A stretch of DNA of 6,326 nucleotides from Candidatus Bathyarchaeota archaeon (GCA_030670615.1 DAOVBJ010000057.1:1-6326), one strand, 5' to 3'; counted from the stretch's first letter, positions 1 through 4,842 are shown. Notes: a model not told the origin generated them from the letters alone. Translations and numbers: made by a program.

Positions 1-1
1 G

Positions 2-283
2 GTTGAAGATATCATCAAGAAATCCGGTCTTGAGATCCCAACAGACGCAGAGTTAATAGGGATAAGTCCATATGGAGAAAACACGCCTACACCATGTCTA
101 ATGGCACGTTATGTTCACACCATAGCTGACCAGGATTTCGATGGATCGTCGGAAATTCCCACAGCTCACCAAAACCCTGGAAAGATAATCGTTGAAGGAG
201 ACTTTTGTATCTTTTATATCGACCCAGAGAACCGGAGAGTTATTTCCGAATTCAGGAAATGGCGTCCCATTAAAGGAACTTAG
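2..283 (+). CDS. C-terminal end of an unrecognised protein (partial)
   Basis: The reading frame is already open at base 2 and runs 93 codons to a TAG at 281-283, so this is the 3' end of a longer gene entering from the left. An internal ATG at 101 starts a shorter 60-aa version. The upstream residues (GLEIPTDAELIGISPYGEN) look equally coding, so that ATG is probably not the true start. The visible part is a mixed alpha/beta, hydrophilic tail with no membrane segment and no motif I recognise. It contains a possible beta-hairpin (IIVEGDFCIFYIDPENRRVI) and ends in a basic stretch. The gene converges on the reverse-strand gene ending at 315, with only 31 bp between the two stops. I cannot assign a function. 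Confidence 0.55.
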   Translation, partial: VEDIIKKSGLEIPTDAELIGISPYGENTPTPCLMARYVHTIADQDFDGSSEIPTAHQNPGKIIVEGDFCIFYIDPENRRVISEFRKWRPIKGT

Positions 284-314
284 TGAGAGTTCGGTTCCTG
301 GGAAACTCGATGAA

Positions 315-530
315 TTACAAGGAGAGCGTGATTTCTCCGCTCTTCGGCTTCGTCACCTTAAGCATCCCATTACTATCCGTCTTCTTTATCTTAGAGTCCT
401 CATCGAGCTTTACTTCAAATTCTGTGTCTTTTATTGGCTCAAACTCCTTGTCTAGAATATGTATGATGTAAGAAGAAGGTTTTATGTCGTCAACTTTGTA
501 TTCTTTTTTCTCTGACATAGATAAAACCAT
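315..530 (-). CDS. Small beta-rich linker-domain protein, LysM/injection-system associated type (probably truncated)
   Basis: 71 aa from ATG 528-530, or 67 aa from ATG 516-518. A GGAG at 531-534 abuts the first ATG and is 12 nt from the second, so the start is uncertain. The core reads as a short Ig-like or carboxypeptidase-regulatory-like fold: a strand, then LDKEFEPIKDTEFEVKL, then KTDSNGMLKVTKP, then ITLSL. The pattern 'L-x-D-x-x-x-x-P-x-x-x-x-x-[FY]-x-[VL]' followed by 'TDxxGxL' is what I recall from the middle domain of LysM and peptidoglycan-binding proteins encoded near contractile injection and type VI-like loci. Those proteins normally carry a LysM domain before it and peptidoglycan-binding repeats after it, and neither is present here. 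The frame stays open upstream to 578 without a start codon, suggesting a lost 5' part. There is no signal peptide. Function is inferred from resemblance only. Confidence 0.5.
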   Translation of the reverse strand: MVLSMSEKKEYKVDDIKPSSYIIHILDKEFEPIKDTEFEVKLDEDSKIKKTDSNGMLKVTKPKSGEITLSL

Positions 531-601
531 CTCCGACTCTGCGTGGCCTAGCTCTTTCAGGACTCCCCTAGCCGCACTCTAGAATAAGCGTTACAAGAAC
601 C

Positions 602-610
602 TAAATAAAA
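602..610 (-). promoter_or_regulatory. Possible TATA-like box for the 315-530 gene
   Basis: On the reverse strand the stretch reads TTTTATTTA. If used with archaeal spacing (~27 bp), transcription would begin near 580, leaving a leader of about 50 nt before the ATG at 530. It is a weak AT-rich match with no clear BRE, so this is only a candidate. Confidence 0.15.
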
Positions 611-787
611 GACTTATCTGTCCCTGACCTCACTCGCGCTTACTCTCTTATATTACACCTACACACAACTCAGGCGCGTGCGCTACTTTGTAGTTTTTGA
701 AGATTTAGTTAAAGCTACAGGCCCAAAAGTGCACGACGCAGATTGCTATTATTAATAAAGATGGTTAAAAAATCTAACCAACAACGA

Positions 788-810
788 CAGCTAGTTAGCT
801 GCTAGCTAGA
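788..810. repeat. TAGC-type six-frame stop motif
   Basis: It is an imperfect double palindrome made of CAGCTAGTTAGCTG followed by CTAGCTAGA. Forward TAG stops begin at 792, 796 and 803, covering all three forward frames. Reverse-strand stops (CTA or TTA read on the forward strand) begin at 791, 795 and 802, covering all three reverse frames. It contains one GCTAGC hexamer at 801-806. The ACAGCTAG core starting at 787 recurs at 2311, 2447 and 6096. Confidence 0.6.
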
Positions 811-838
811 GGTGCAGGCTAATGCGTCGAGGAGAGTG

Positions 839-949
839 ATGAAACAACGTTGGCGAGCTAGCTTCAATAGTAAATTTTTATTCACAAATGTTTCAGAGTC
901 TGTTGATTATGTCGTAATTATTCTGAAATCAAGGTCAGACATTCGATAA
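839..949 (+). CDS. Possible 36-aa small protein or gene remnant
   Basis: The ORF starts at ATG 839-841, has an AGGAG 4 nt upstream, and ends at TAA 947-949. The peptide begins MKQRWRASFNSKF and ends KSRSDIR, with a hydrophobic stretch VDYVVIIL in the middle. The ribosome-binding site is the main reason to list it. Against it, one AGCTAGCT motif lies inside the ORF (encoding Ala-Ser), although the motif otherwise avoids genes. No homologue is recognised. It could be a true micro-protein, the end of a decayed gene, or chance. Confidence 0.25.
   Translation: MKQRWRASFNSKFLFTNVSESVDYVVIILKSRSDIR
856..863. repeat. AGCTAGCT palindrome
   Basis: A perfect 8-bp palindrome containing one GCTAGC hexamer (857-862). 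It belongs to the TAGC motif family spread through the gaps of this window, but alone it gives stops in only one frame per strand. Confidence 0.5.
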
Positions 950-1085
950 CGCGCGCGTTCAAAGCCTTTAACGACATTTATTATACAGAAATCCAGCCAT
1001 CGAAGAGACTTTGGTGGGTTTGTGTTATGGTAAATATGCTAGATCCAAAATAATAAAGAGACTTAAACTCAAGAACAGATTTGTC

Positions 1086-1097
1086 AGTTAGCTAACT
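1086..1097. repeat. AGTTAGCTAACT palindrome
   Basis: A perfect 12-bp palindrome. It supplies TAG and TAA in two forward frames and, together with the next base, TTA/CTA in all three reverse frames, so five of six frames are closed. It lies about 85 bp upstream of the tail-like gene and could serve as an operator as well as a stop element. Confidence 0.5.
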
Positions 1098-1181
1098 ACT
1101 GTCGAAGCCCCCTCTATCCCATTCATCATTGTAAAAAACACGGTCTTCCGTTCGCACAACCATCAATGTATCCTGTGGGTA

Positions 1182-2231
1182 ATGGAAAAGACTTTTGTAT
1201 CGTTTTCACTACATACTATGATGGACATGTTTGATAGGATCGAAACGACCTTAGTTAGTGTCCTGCAGGACCAGCTGAAAACCGTGCCACCGGAAAACAT
1301 TCGTGCAAAACGCCGTCACCGCAGGGGCAGCCTTCCCGCCCTCTCCCTCTTCAATGTTGACTTCGACGTAAAAGAGGTGGGGTTTGGCAGATCGGTTGGT
1401 GGCGTCGAGCTGCTGGACACCTTCAGTGGCGACAATACAACCGTGGAGTTTCTCCTCAGTGTAAAACCCCTCCGACCGATCATTGCGGTGGAGGAGCCCC
1501 GGGGAACGAGGTTAACGGAGGATGACTACACCGTCGACTACGAGAAGGGCCTCATTACATTCAGCAAACCTCCCTCGGCGGCTACAGATAACATCGTAGT
1601 TAGATTTCTCAAGCCGACCCAGGTAAAGGGCTTAAAACTGGATCTGCGATACCACCTCAACGTTTGGGCTGGAGATGAGGTTCAAAGGGACGCTCTTACC
1701 GTAGAGGTCATGGAAGTCCTACTCCGAGAGGAGGAGGCATTAAACAGACAAGGCATATTCATCAAGCCCATCAAAGGCTTCAACATCCCCACAAACGACG
1801 GCATATCCGAAGAAATCTATGGAAAGACCATCGAATACTCCATTGAAGCGAGTCTTGAAGTCGAAGTACCCCTCCCACGCATGGAAAAAATTGAAATCCA
1901 CCCCGCGCGCGCTCTGGAAAAGCCAATAATACCAAAAGATAAGCAAACAAAAAAATATGTAGTTTATGTGGACGACAACTTCCATTATAAGGATGAGAAG
2001 GAGCGATATAAACTAGGAGAATTCGCAAGTTGTAAGGAAGCCATAGAAACCTGCAAGGAGATTGTTGATAAATTTCTTGAAAGAGGATACGGAAAAGGAG
2101 TTAGTTTCAAAGAGCTATATGAAGGATATACTGCGTTTGGCGAAGATCCATTTATCATTTCTGATGATGAAAGCTGTAGATTTTCAGCTTGGGACTACGC
2201 TAAGAAACGCTGTAGAGAGCTTTGTGGTTGA
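1182..2231 (+). CDS. Chimeric protein: phage-tail/injection-system-like N-terminal part fused to a small conserved C-terminal domain
   Basis: 349 aa. Residues ~13-240 look like a structural tail protein. There is a helical start (MMDMFDRIETTLVSVLQDQL), then a beta insertion around 112-142 with YTVDYEKGLITFSKPP, a turn type common in phage tail and baseplate proteins. A segment around 152-232 (LRYHLNVWAGDEVQRD, then VEVMEVLL) resembles tail-terminator or tail-completion folds. Residues ~258-345 are a separate module (YVVYVDDNFHY, ERYKLGEF, AFGEDPF, FSAWDYA) that I recall as a widespread small stand-alone domain of unknown function. The linker (~240-257) is AT-rich, and codon use shifts from GC-leaning to AT-leaning across it, suggesting later acquisition of the C-terminal part. 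The start is uncertain: neither ATG 1182 nor ATG 1218 has a clear ribosome-binding site, and the domain seems to begin near 1218. The TGA stop is followed one base later by a TAGC palindrome. The gene converges on the protease at 2461. The tail assignment is moderate; cellular function is unknown. Confidence 0.75.
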   Translation: MEKTFVSFSLHTMMDMFDRIETTLVSVLQDQLKTVPPENIRAKRRHRRGSLPALSLFNVDFDVKEVGFGRSVGGVELLDTFSGDNTTVEFLLSVKPLRPIIAVEEPRGTRLTEDDYTVDYEKGLITFSKPPSAATDNIVVRFLKPTQVKGLKLDLRYHLNVWAGDEVQRDALTVEVMEVLLREEEALNRQGIFIKPIKGFNIPTNDGISEEIYGKTIEYSIEASLEVEVPLPRMEKIEIHPARALEKPIIPKDKQTKKYVVYVDDNFHYKDEKERYKLGEFASCKEAIETCKEIVDKFLERGYGKGVSFKELYEGYTAFGEDPFIISDDESCRFSAWDYAKKRCRELCG

Positions 2232-2232
2232 G

Positions 2233-2250
2233 AATAGCTAGCTAGCTATT
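2233..2250. repeat. 18-bp perfect TAGC palindrome, six-frame stop
   Basis: AATAGCTAGCTAGCTATT equals its own reverse complement. Forward TAG stops begin at 2235, 2239 and 2243 (three frames); reverse stops are read at 2238, 2242 and 2246 (three frames). It begins one base after the TGA of the tail-like gene. In RNA it could fold into a 7-bp stem with a 4-nt loop, but no U-run follows, so a classical terminator is not supported. Confidence 0.7.
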
Positions 2251-2260
2251 AATTATAAAG

Positions 2261-2277
2261 AGGACCTTTGAAGTCCT
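2261..2277. other. Small hairpin after the tail-like gene
   Basis: AGGAC and GTCCT form a 5-bp stem around a 7-nt loop, about 30 bp after the stop of the 1182-2231 gene. There is no T-run directly after it, so it is at best a weak termination or mRNA-end structure. Confidence 0.2.
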
Positions 2278-2310
2278 TAAGTTAGTTATCTTTCCTCCAA
2301 TACGTTCGAT

Positions 2311-2322
2311 ACAGCTAGCTAG
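2311..2322. repeat. ACAGCTAGCTAG motif, copy 1
   Basis: A 12-bp direct copy of the sequence at 2447-2458, in the middle of the gap between two converging genes. It contains one GCTAGC hexamer and closes two forward and two reverse frames. Confidence 0.55.
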
Positions 2323-2359
2323 TATTAAATTGCAGAAGGGGAAGGTTCTAAGTGCAGAA

Positions 2360-2410
2360 ATGGCTGAGAACGAACGTCGGTTCACACTTCAGGAACTTCG
2401 CAGCGTGTGA
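2360..2410 (+). pseudogene. Possible 5' gene remnant (16 codons)
   Basis: ATG at 2360 begins MAENERRFTLQELRSV and then hits TGA. The pattern charged-charged-F-T-L-x-E-L is a common N-terminal look for real proteins, including small cytochrome-b5-type domains, but nothing coding follows in any forward frame. It could be the stranded beginning of a deleted gene, or chance. Confidence 0.12.
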
Positions 2411-2446
2411 TTGGTCGCTTATACTTAGGATAAGGCTCGTATGAGT

Positions 2447-2458
2447 ACAGCTAGCTAG
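2447..2458. repeat. ACAGCTAGCTAG motif, copy 2
   Basis: Identical over 12 bp to 2311-2322. It sits two bases downstream of the protease stop codon (reverse-strand TAG at 2461-2463), mirroring the palindrome at 2233-2250 that sits right after the converging gene's stop. Confidence 0.55.
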
Positions 2459-2460
2459 AT

Positions 2461-3093
2461 CTAAGATGGAAATTTTTCGATGCCATTCACGCTGATGTCA
2501 CAAGAAGCGGGTTCTTCAAAGTAATATACGTACCAATTTTGTTGTATTGAAAGTTCAGTGTGAAAATTTAACAGGGATGTCATCTGATCTTTACCCACAT
2601 TGACGGGCACTGGATTATTGATAAACACAATTGGATCATTGGGATTCTTAGTGATCCCTTTTAAAACGACGGCATGAAGGCCACTCCAAGTAATCATTAA
2701 CGGTCCTTTTTCTTTCAGAAGCTTTAACCATTCAGAAACCAGTAGGCTCGCTCCAGGATGTTCTATTAGACGAAAACCTAAGTTTGATGCTTCTTGGATG
2801 GCATCCGCTGTCGAATCTCCCGAGGTTAACTTAGAGCGGGGTAATCCCGCGTTATCGCAGACCTCTTCTTGGGTCCACTTAATCCCATTATAGGCTAAAA
2901 TCATTTGGAATGACGCAGCCCAACAAGACATATTATATTTTTGTGCGATTAAGGGGACAGGATAGTGTATTTCGATTGGATTGGCATAATTCTTCTTGAG
3001 CCATATCTTGATTTCTGCCTTGGTCTTATTGCCTATAACGCCGTCGATTTTATCGTTAAATGTAACCCTTGGATATGCTCGTTGGAGTCCCAT
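2461..3093 (-). CDS. Papain-like/C39-like cysteine peptidase with peptidoglycan-binding remnant
   Basis: 210 aa from ATG 3091-3093; a TTG at 3094-3096 would add one residue. Numbering here follows the ATG. Residues ~2-35 (GLQRAYPRVTFNDKIDGVIG then KT) match the second half of a peptidoglycan-binding repeat. A cysteine-peptidase fold follows. Its probable oxyanion Gln (Q51) stands six residues before the nucleophile Cys57 (NMSCWAAS), as in papain and C39 enzymes. His140 (SGLHAVVL) and Asn159/160 (VFINNP) complete the triad. This resembles C39_2 and AvrRpt2-type (C70) papain-like peptidases. The predicted start lies inside a domain, has no good ribosome-binding site, and has coding sequence upstream in shifted frames, so the true gene is longer and the annotated start is likely an artefact of frameshifts. 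No signal peptide is visible in the intact part, which would suit a cargo or effector delivered by another apparatus; that role is inference. The stop adjoins a TAGC motif. Confidence 0.75.
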   Translation of the reverse strand: MGLQRAYPRVTFNDKIDGVIGNKTKAEIKIWLKKNYANPIEIHYPVPLIAQKYNMSCWAASFQMILAYNGIKWTQEEVCDNAGLPRSKLTSGDSTADAIQEASNLGFRLIEHPGASLLVSEWLKLLKEKGPLMITWSGLHAVVLKGITKNPNDPIVFINNPVPVNVGKDQMTSLLNFHTELSIQQNWYVYYFEEPASCDISVNGIEKFPS

Positions 3094-3150
3094 CAATCAC
3101 TCTTTCTGTGGTCAACGCGGTGAGTTGAAAATTCTCTACTCCGTTTTTCG

Positions 3151-3157
3151 TTTTTTT
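3151..3157 (-). other. A7 run matching a -1 slippery heptamer at the frameshift
   Basis: On the reverse strand the frame reads ACA AAA AAA CGA. A -1 slip on A-AAA-AAA, or one extra A added by the polymerase, moves reading exactly into the frame that encodes the rest of the peptidoglycan-binding repeat. The other shifts in this gene lack such a site, so a single programmed event would not rescue the whole gene. Confidence 0.3.
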
Positions 3158-3536
3158 GTATACCATCCATCGGTTTTCCCCACCTCAAAAAAATCCATGT
3201 TTAGTAAATCGGTCTGAAGGTCGTAAACGTAGTTGTCATACATATTTTTCTTTCTGTTGAATTTAGAATAGCCATAGGCATCAATACTGTTGAGTTTAAG
3301 TATGGCACTCCTCCTGTGATCATCATAATACTTTTTATCCGATGCCCAATTAGCCTGAAGCTGAGTAACTTTATACTTTTTTTCTCGACCATTTTCACTC
3401 GTTTTCCACGCATAACAAGGTAAATAGCATCAAACAAACATTGAGAAGACCTTCTTGGTTATATACGGATAAAGACATACAGACATCGTTCCACATGCTC
3501 CAGTTGAGCGTTTTGAGCGTCTACCAGGGAAGCTTG

Positions 3537-3542
3537 GCTAGC
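3537..3542. repeat. GCTAGC motif
   Basis: A single GCTAGC within GGCTAGCTTG; the same GGCTAGCTT word recurs at 6298-6306. It supplies the stop of the doubtful 62-aa ORF. Confidence 0.35.
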
Positions 3543-3726
3543 TTGTAGCACATGTAGACTTGATACCTCCTTCCTTCGGCCAGTTCTCTATCGGTTGGAA
3601 GGCGGGGGTTAGAGCAAAATCTGAAGCAACAAAATAAAGCGCCATCCACGTGAGTTCAAAGTTTGGTTCGCATTTTCTCACCATATTACGGCCATAACAC
3701 TCACTTATTAGGGGGTTACCTTTCAA
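3538..3726 (-). CDS. Doubtful 62-aa hypothetical ORF
   Basis: The listed start is a TTG (3724-3726) with no clear ribosome-binding site. The frame is open a little further upstream (CSKSFCIGHL precedes it) to a TAA. The peptide has FELTWMALYFVASDFALTPAF, which is partly hydrophobic, and ends EGGIKSTCATS. Its TAG stop falls inside a GCTAGC motif, which would stop any frame. The best argument for a role is the perfect AAGGAGGT at 3565-3572 near its end, placed as if to couple translation to the broken gene that follows. No homologue is recognised. Confidence 0.22.
   Translation of the reverse strand: MKGNPLISECYGRNMVRKCEPNFELTWMALYFVASDFALTPAFQPIENWPKEGGIKSTCATS
3565..3572 (-). promoter_or_regulatory. 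Perfect Shine-Dalgarno AAGGAGGT
   Basis: The reverse-strand sequence matches the 16S anti-SD core over 8 bases and lies 11 nt before ATG 3551-3553. That ATG opens only 10 codons before TAG (3521-3523), yet the same frame continues beyond the stop towards the broken protease N-terminus. It may be the original ribosome-binding site of the protease gene. Confidence 0.35.
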
Positions 3727-3767
3727 ATGCCCTATGCAGAAGCTCTTGCTGCAGTTTTAATCCGTGG

Positions 3768-3792
3768 TAGCTAACTAATTATAGCTAGCTAT
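3768..3792. repeat. Compound six-frame stop element at the epimerase 3' end
   Basis: It consists of TAGCTAACTAATT followed by the perfect 12-bp palindrome ATAGCTAGCTAT (3781-3792). Forward stops begin at 3768, 3772 and 3776 (all frames); reverse stops are read at 3771, 3775 and 3779 (all frames). The reverse-strand TAG that ends the epimerase (3785-3787) is part of the palindrome, with more stops just downstream of it. Confidence 0.6.
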
Positions 3793-4774
3793 TTGCAACT
3801 ACACCGCTAACTAGCTTGAACGCCGTGTAGGTTGCGATGTAGTCCTTCACCGCGCTTCTCAAATCCCACTGCGGCTCCCACCCCAGCTGCTCTCGCGCTG
3901 CGGTGGAGTCGATGGGTCTGCGGTGGCCACCACCTCCCGTTACCTGTATTTTCGCTTCGGGGAGGAGCTCTCGTACGACAGCTACAGTCTCTCGGTCGGA
4001 GATTTCGTCCGCTCCTCCGAGGTTGAAGACTCGTTGCTGAAGTTTTTCCTCATCCACATCGAGGGCTCGGAGGACGCCTCTCGTCAGGTCCTTGATGTAG
4101 CAGTTATTTCTTTTCTGGTCACCGTCCCTCGAAATCGTCACGGGGATGCCGTCCACAGCGTTCTCTATGATGTGTTCGTTTCGGGAGGTCTCGCTCTTGG
4201 AGCCAAAACCCCAGACGCGGGTGAACCGGGTGCTCACCCAGTCGACGCCGGTCGTATGCCAATAGCACATCCCGATGATGGTGGCCGCCATTTTGCTGGC
4301 GGCGTAGGTGCTGACTCCTCGGGTGGGGTCGAACATTTTGTCGGTTTCTGTTAATGCGTCTGGCTTAGTAGTTTGGTAGAGGTGGATGTACTCGACGTTG
4401 GTTCCTGCGAAGACCACTCGTCCCAGATTCAAGATTCGAGCTGCTTCACAGACATGTAGCATGCCATCCAGGGTGACGTGGAAGGAGAAGTATAGGTGTT
4501 CTCTTTCATATTGGCCTCGGAAAATGGCGGCGGCGTGGAAGACCTTCTCCACCGCGTACTCTTTACACGTCTGTAAGAGGGCTGGAAAGTCGTCGCTGAC
4601 ACTCCCCTCGACGAACGTTACCTTATCCCAGATGGGGTCGAGAAGCCACTGCATCTTGGCATTCGGCGGCTTTACGTCGAAGACGACCACTTCGTTTCCC
4701 CGCTCCACCAAGGCCTTCACCACGTGGCCCCCGATGAGTCCTGATCCTCCCGTAACGAGATACGTGTCGTTTAC
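3785..4774 (-). CDS. NAD-dependent epimerase/dehydratase (extended SDR family)
   Basis: The Rossmann loop TGGSGLIGGH lies upstream of GTG 4721-4723, the first standard start codon, so that start would remove the NAD-binding site. The frame is open up to a TGA at 4781-4783. The best-placed initiation site is codon GTA at 4772-4774, preceded 6 nt away by GAGGTGA (4781-4787). This gives 329 aa beginning xNDTYLVTGGSGLIG. Numbered from that start, Asp33 after strand 2 (VVVFDV) favours NAD(H). HAAA (80-83) and the catalytic Y157-x-x-x-K161 (STYAASK) follow, with Thr125 (AGTNVEY) in the Ser/Thr position. The C-terminal substrate domain is present (NCYIKDLTRGV, VFNLGG, QLGWEPQW). The length is normal for UDP-sugar epimerases/dehydratases. 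The substrate cannot be deduced; nucleotide sugars are most likely. It diverges from the kinase at 5017 and ends inside a TAGC palindrome. The non-standard start is odd: a mutated GTG or ATG, a sequencing error, or real GUA use. Confidence 0.88.
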   Translation of the reverse strand, partial: VNDTYLVTGGSGLIGGHVVKALVERGNEVVVFDVKPPNAKMQWLLDPIWDKVTFVEGSVSDDFPALLQTCKEYAVEKVFHAAAIFRGQYEREHLYFSFHVTLDGMLHVCEAARILNLGRVVFAGTNVEYIHLYQTTKPDALTETDKMFDPTRGVSTYAASKMAATIIGMCYWHTTGVDWVSTRFTRVWGFGSKSETSRNEHIIENAVDGIPVTISRDGDQKRNNCYIKDLTRGVLRALDVDEEKLQQRVFNLGGADEISDRETVAVVRELLPEAKIQVTGGGGHRRPIDSTAAREQLGWEPQWDLRSAVKDYIATYTAFKLVSGVVANS

Positions 4775-4780
4775 CTTGCC

Positions 4781-4787
4781 TCACCTC
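4781..4787 (-). promoter_or_regulatory. Strong ribosome-binding site GAGGTGA deciding the epimerase start
   Basis: On the reverse strand GAGGTGA matches the anti-SD of 16S rRNA over seven bases and is 6 nt upstream of codon GTA 4772-4774. It overlaps an earlier ATG (4787-4789) whose frame closes at TGA after two codons. This places initiation just before the Rossmann motif. Confidence 0.55.
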
Positions 4788-4811
4788 ATATCGTCATGCT
4801 TCAGTATTCCT

Positions 4812-4828
4812 TTCCTAGTATTTAGGAA
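4812..4828. promoter_or_regulatory. Inverted repeat upstream of the epimerase (possible operator)
   Basis: TTCCTA and TAGGAA flank a 5-bp spacer. The repeat lies about 40 bp upstream of the epimerase start, where transcription would begin if the TATA-like box at 4843-4850 is used, so a repressor site is possible. No regulator gene is nearby. Confidence 0.2.
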
Positions 4829-4842
4829 TGAGGCCTTTAGAG

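Larger units (their letters stand above)
531..1181. other. 650-bp gene-poor interval
   Basis: No ORF of confident coding quality lies here on either strand. It holds several CTAG tetramers near its left end (548, 568, 579), a small hairpin at 762-780 (TGGTTA, 7-nt loop, TAACCA), one short ORF with a ribosome-binding site (839-949), and TAGC-type palindromes at 788-810, 856-863 and 1086-1097. The base composition is AT-rich and irregular, consistent with decayed or regulatory DNA. The promoter of the 1182 gene must lie at its right end, but I see no convincing box there. Confidence 0.5.
3094..3553 (-). pseudogene. Frameshifted N-terminal half of the protease gene (peptidoglycan-binding domain)
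   Basis: Reading the reverse strand with single-base corrections yields one continuous protein joining the protease. From 3237 down, the frame gives VYDLQTDLLNMDFF then VGKTDGWYTKK, a typical peptidoglycan-binding repeat. At the A7 run (3151-3157) one extra A restores TKNGVENFQLTALTTERVID. One G fewer at 3089-3091 then joins GLQRAYPRV of the protease ORF. Further upstream one A is missing at 3402-3405 (linking YLVMRGK to TSENGREKKYKV) and one T at 3432-3434. The earliest plausible start is ATG 3551-3553, 11 nt after a perfect AAGGAGGT, but an in-frame TAG follows at 3521-3523. Most lesions are in homopolymers. The neighbouring long genes are free of internal frameshifts, which favours real decay here over uniform sequencing error, but this is not proven. 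Confidence 0.55.

Noticed and set aside
192..1205. A 13-bp identical word (AGACTTTTGTATC) near 198 and near 1188, giving a similar TFVSF peptide in two frames.
   Set aside because: One shared 13-mer in a 6-kb window is near chance expectation, the flanks differ, and the first copy is in a shadow frame of the 2-283 gene.
2233..2277. TAGC palindrome plus AGGAC hairpin as an intrinsic terminator.
   Set aside because: No U-rich run follows either structure, and the palindrome family also occurs far from gene ends.
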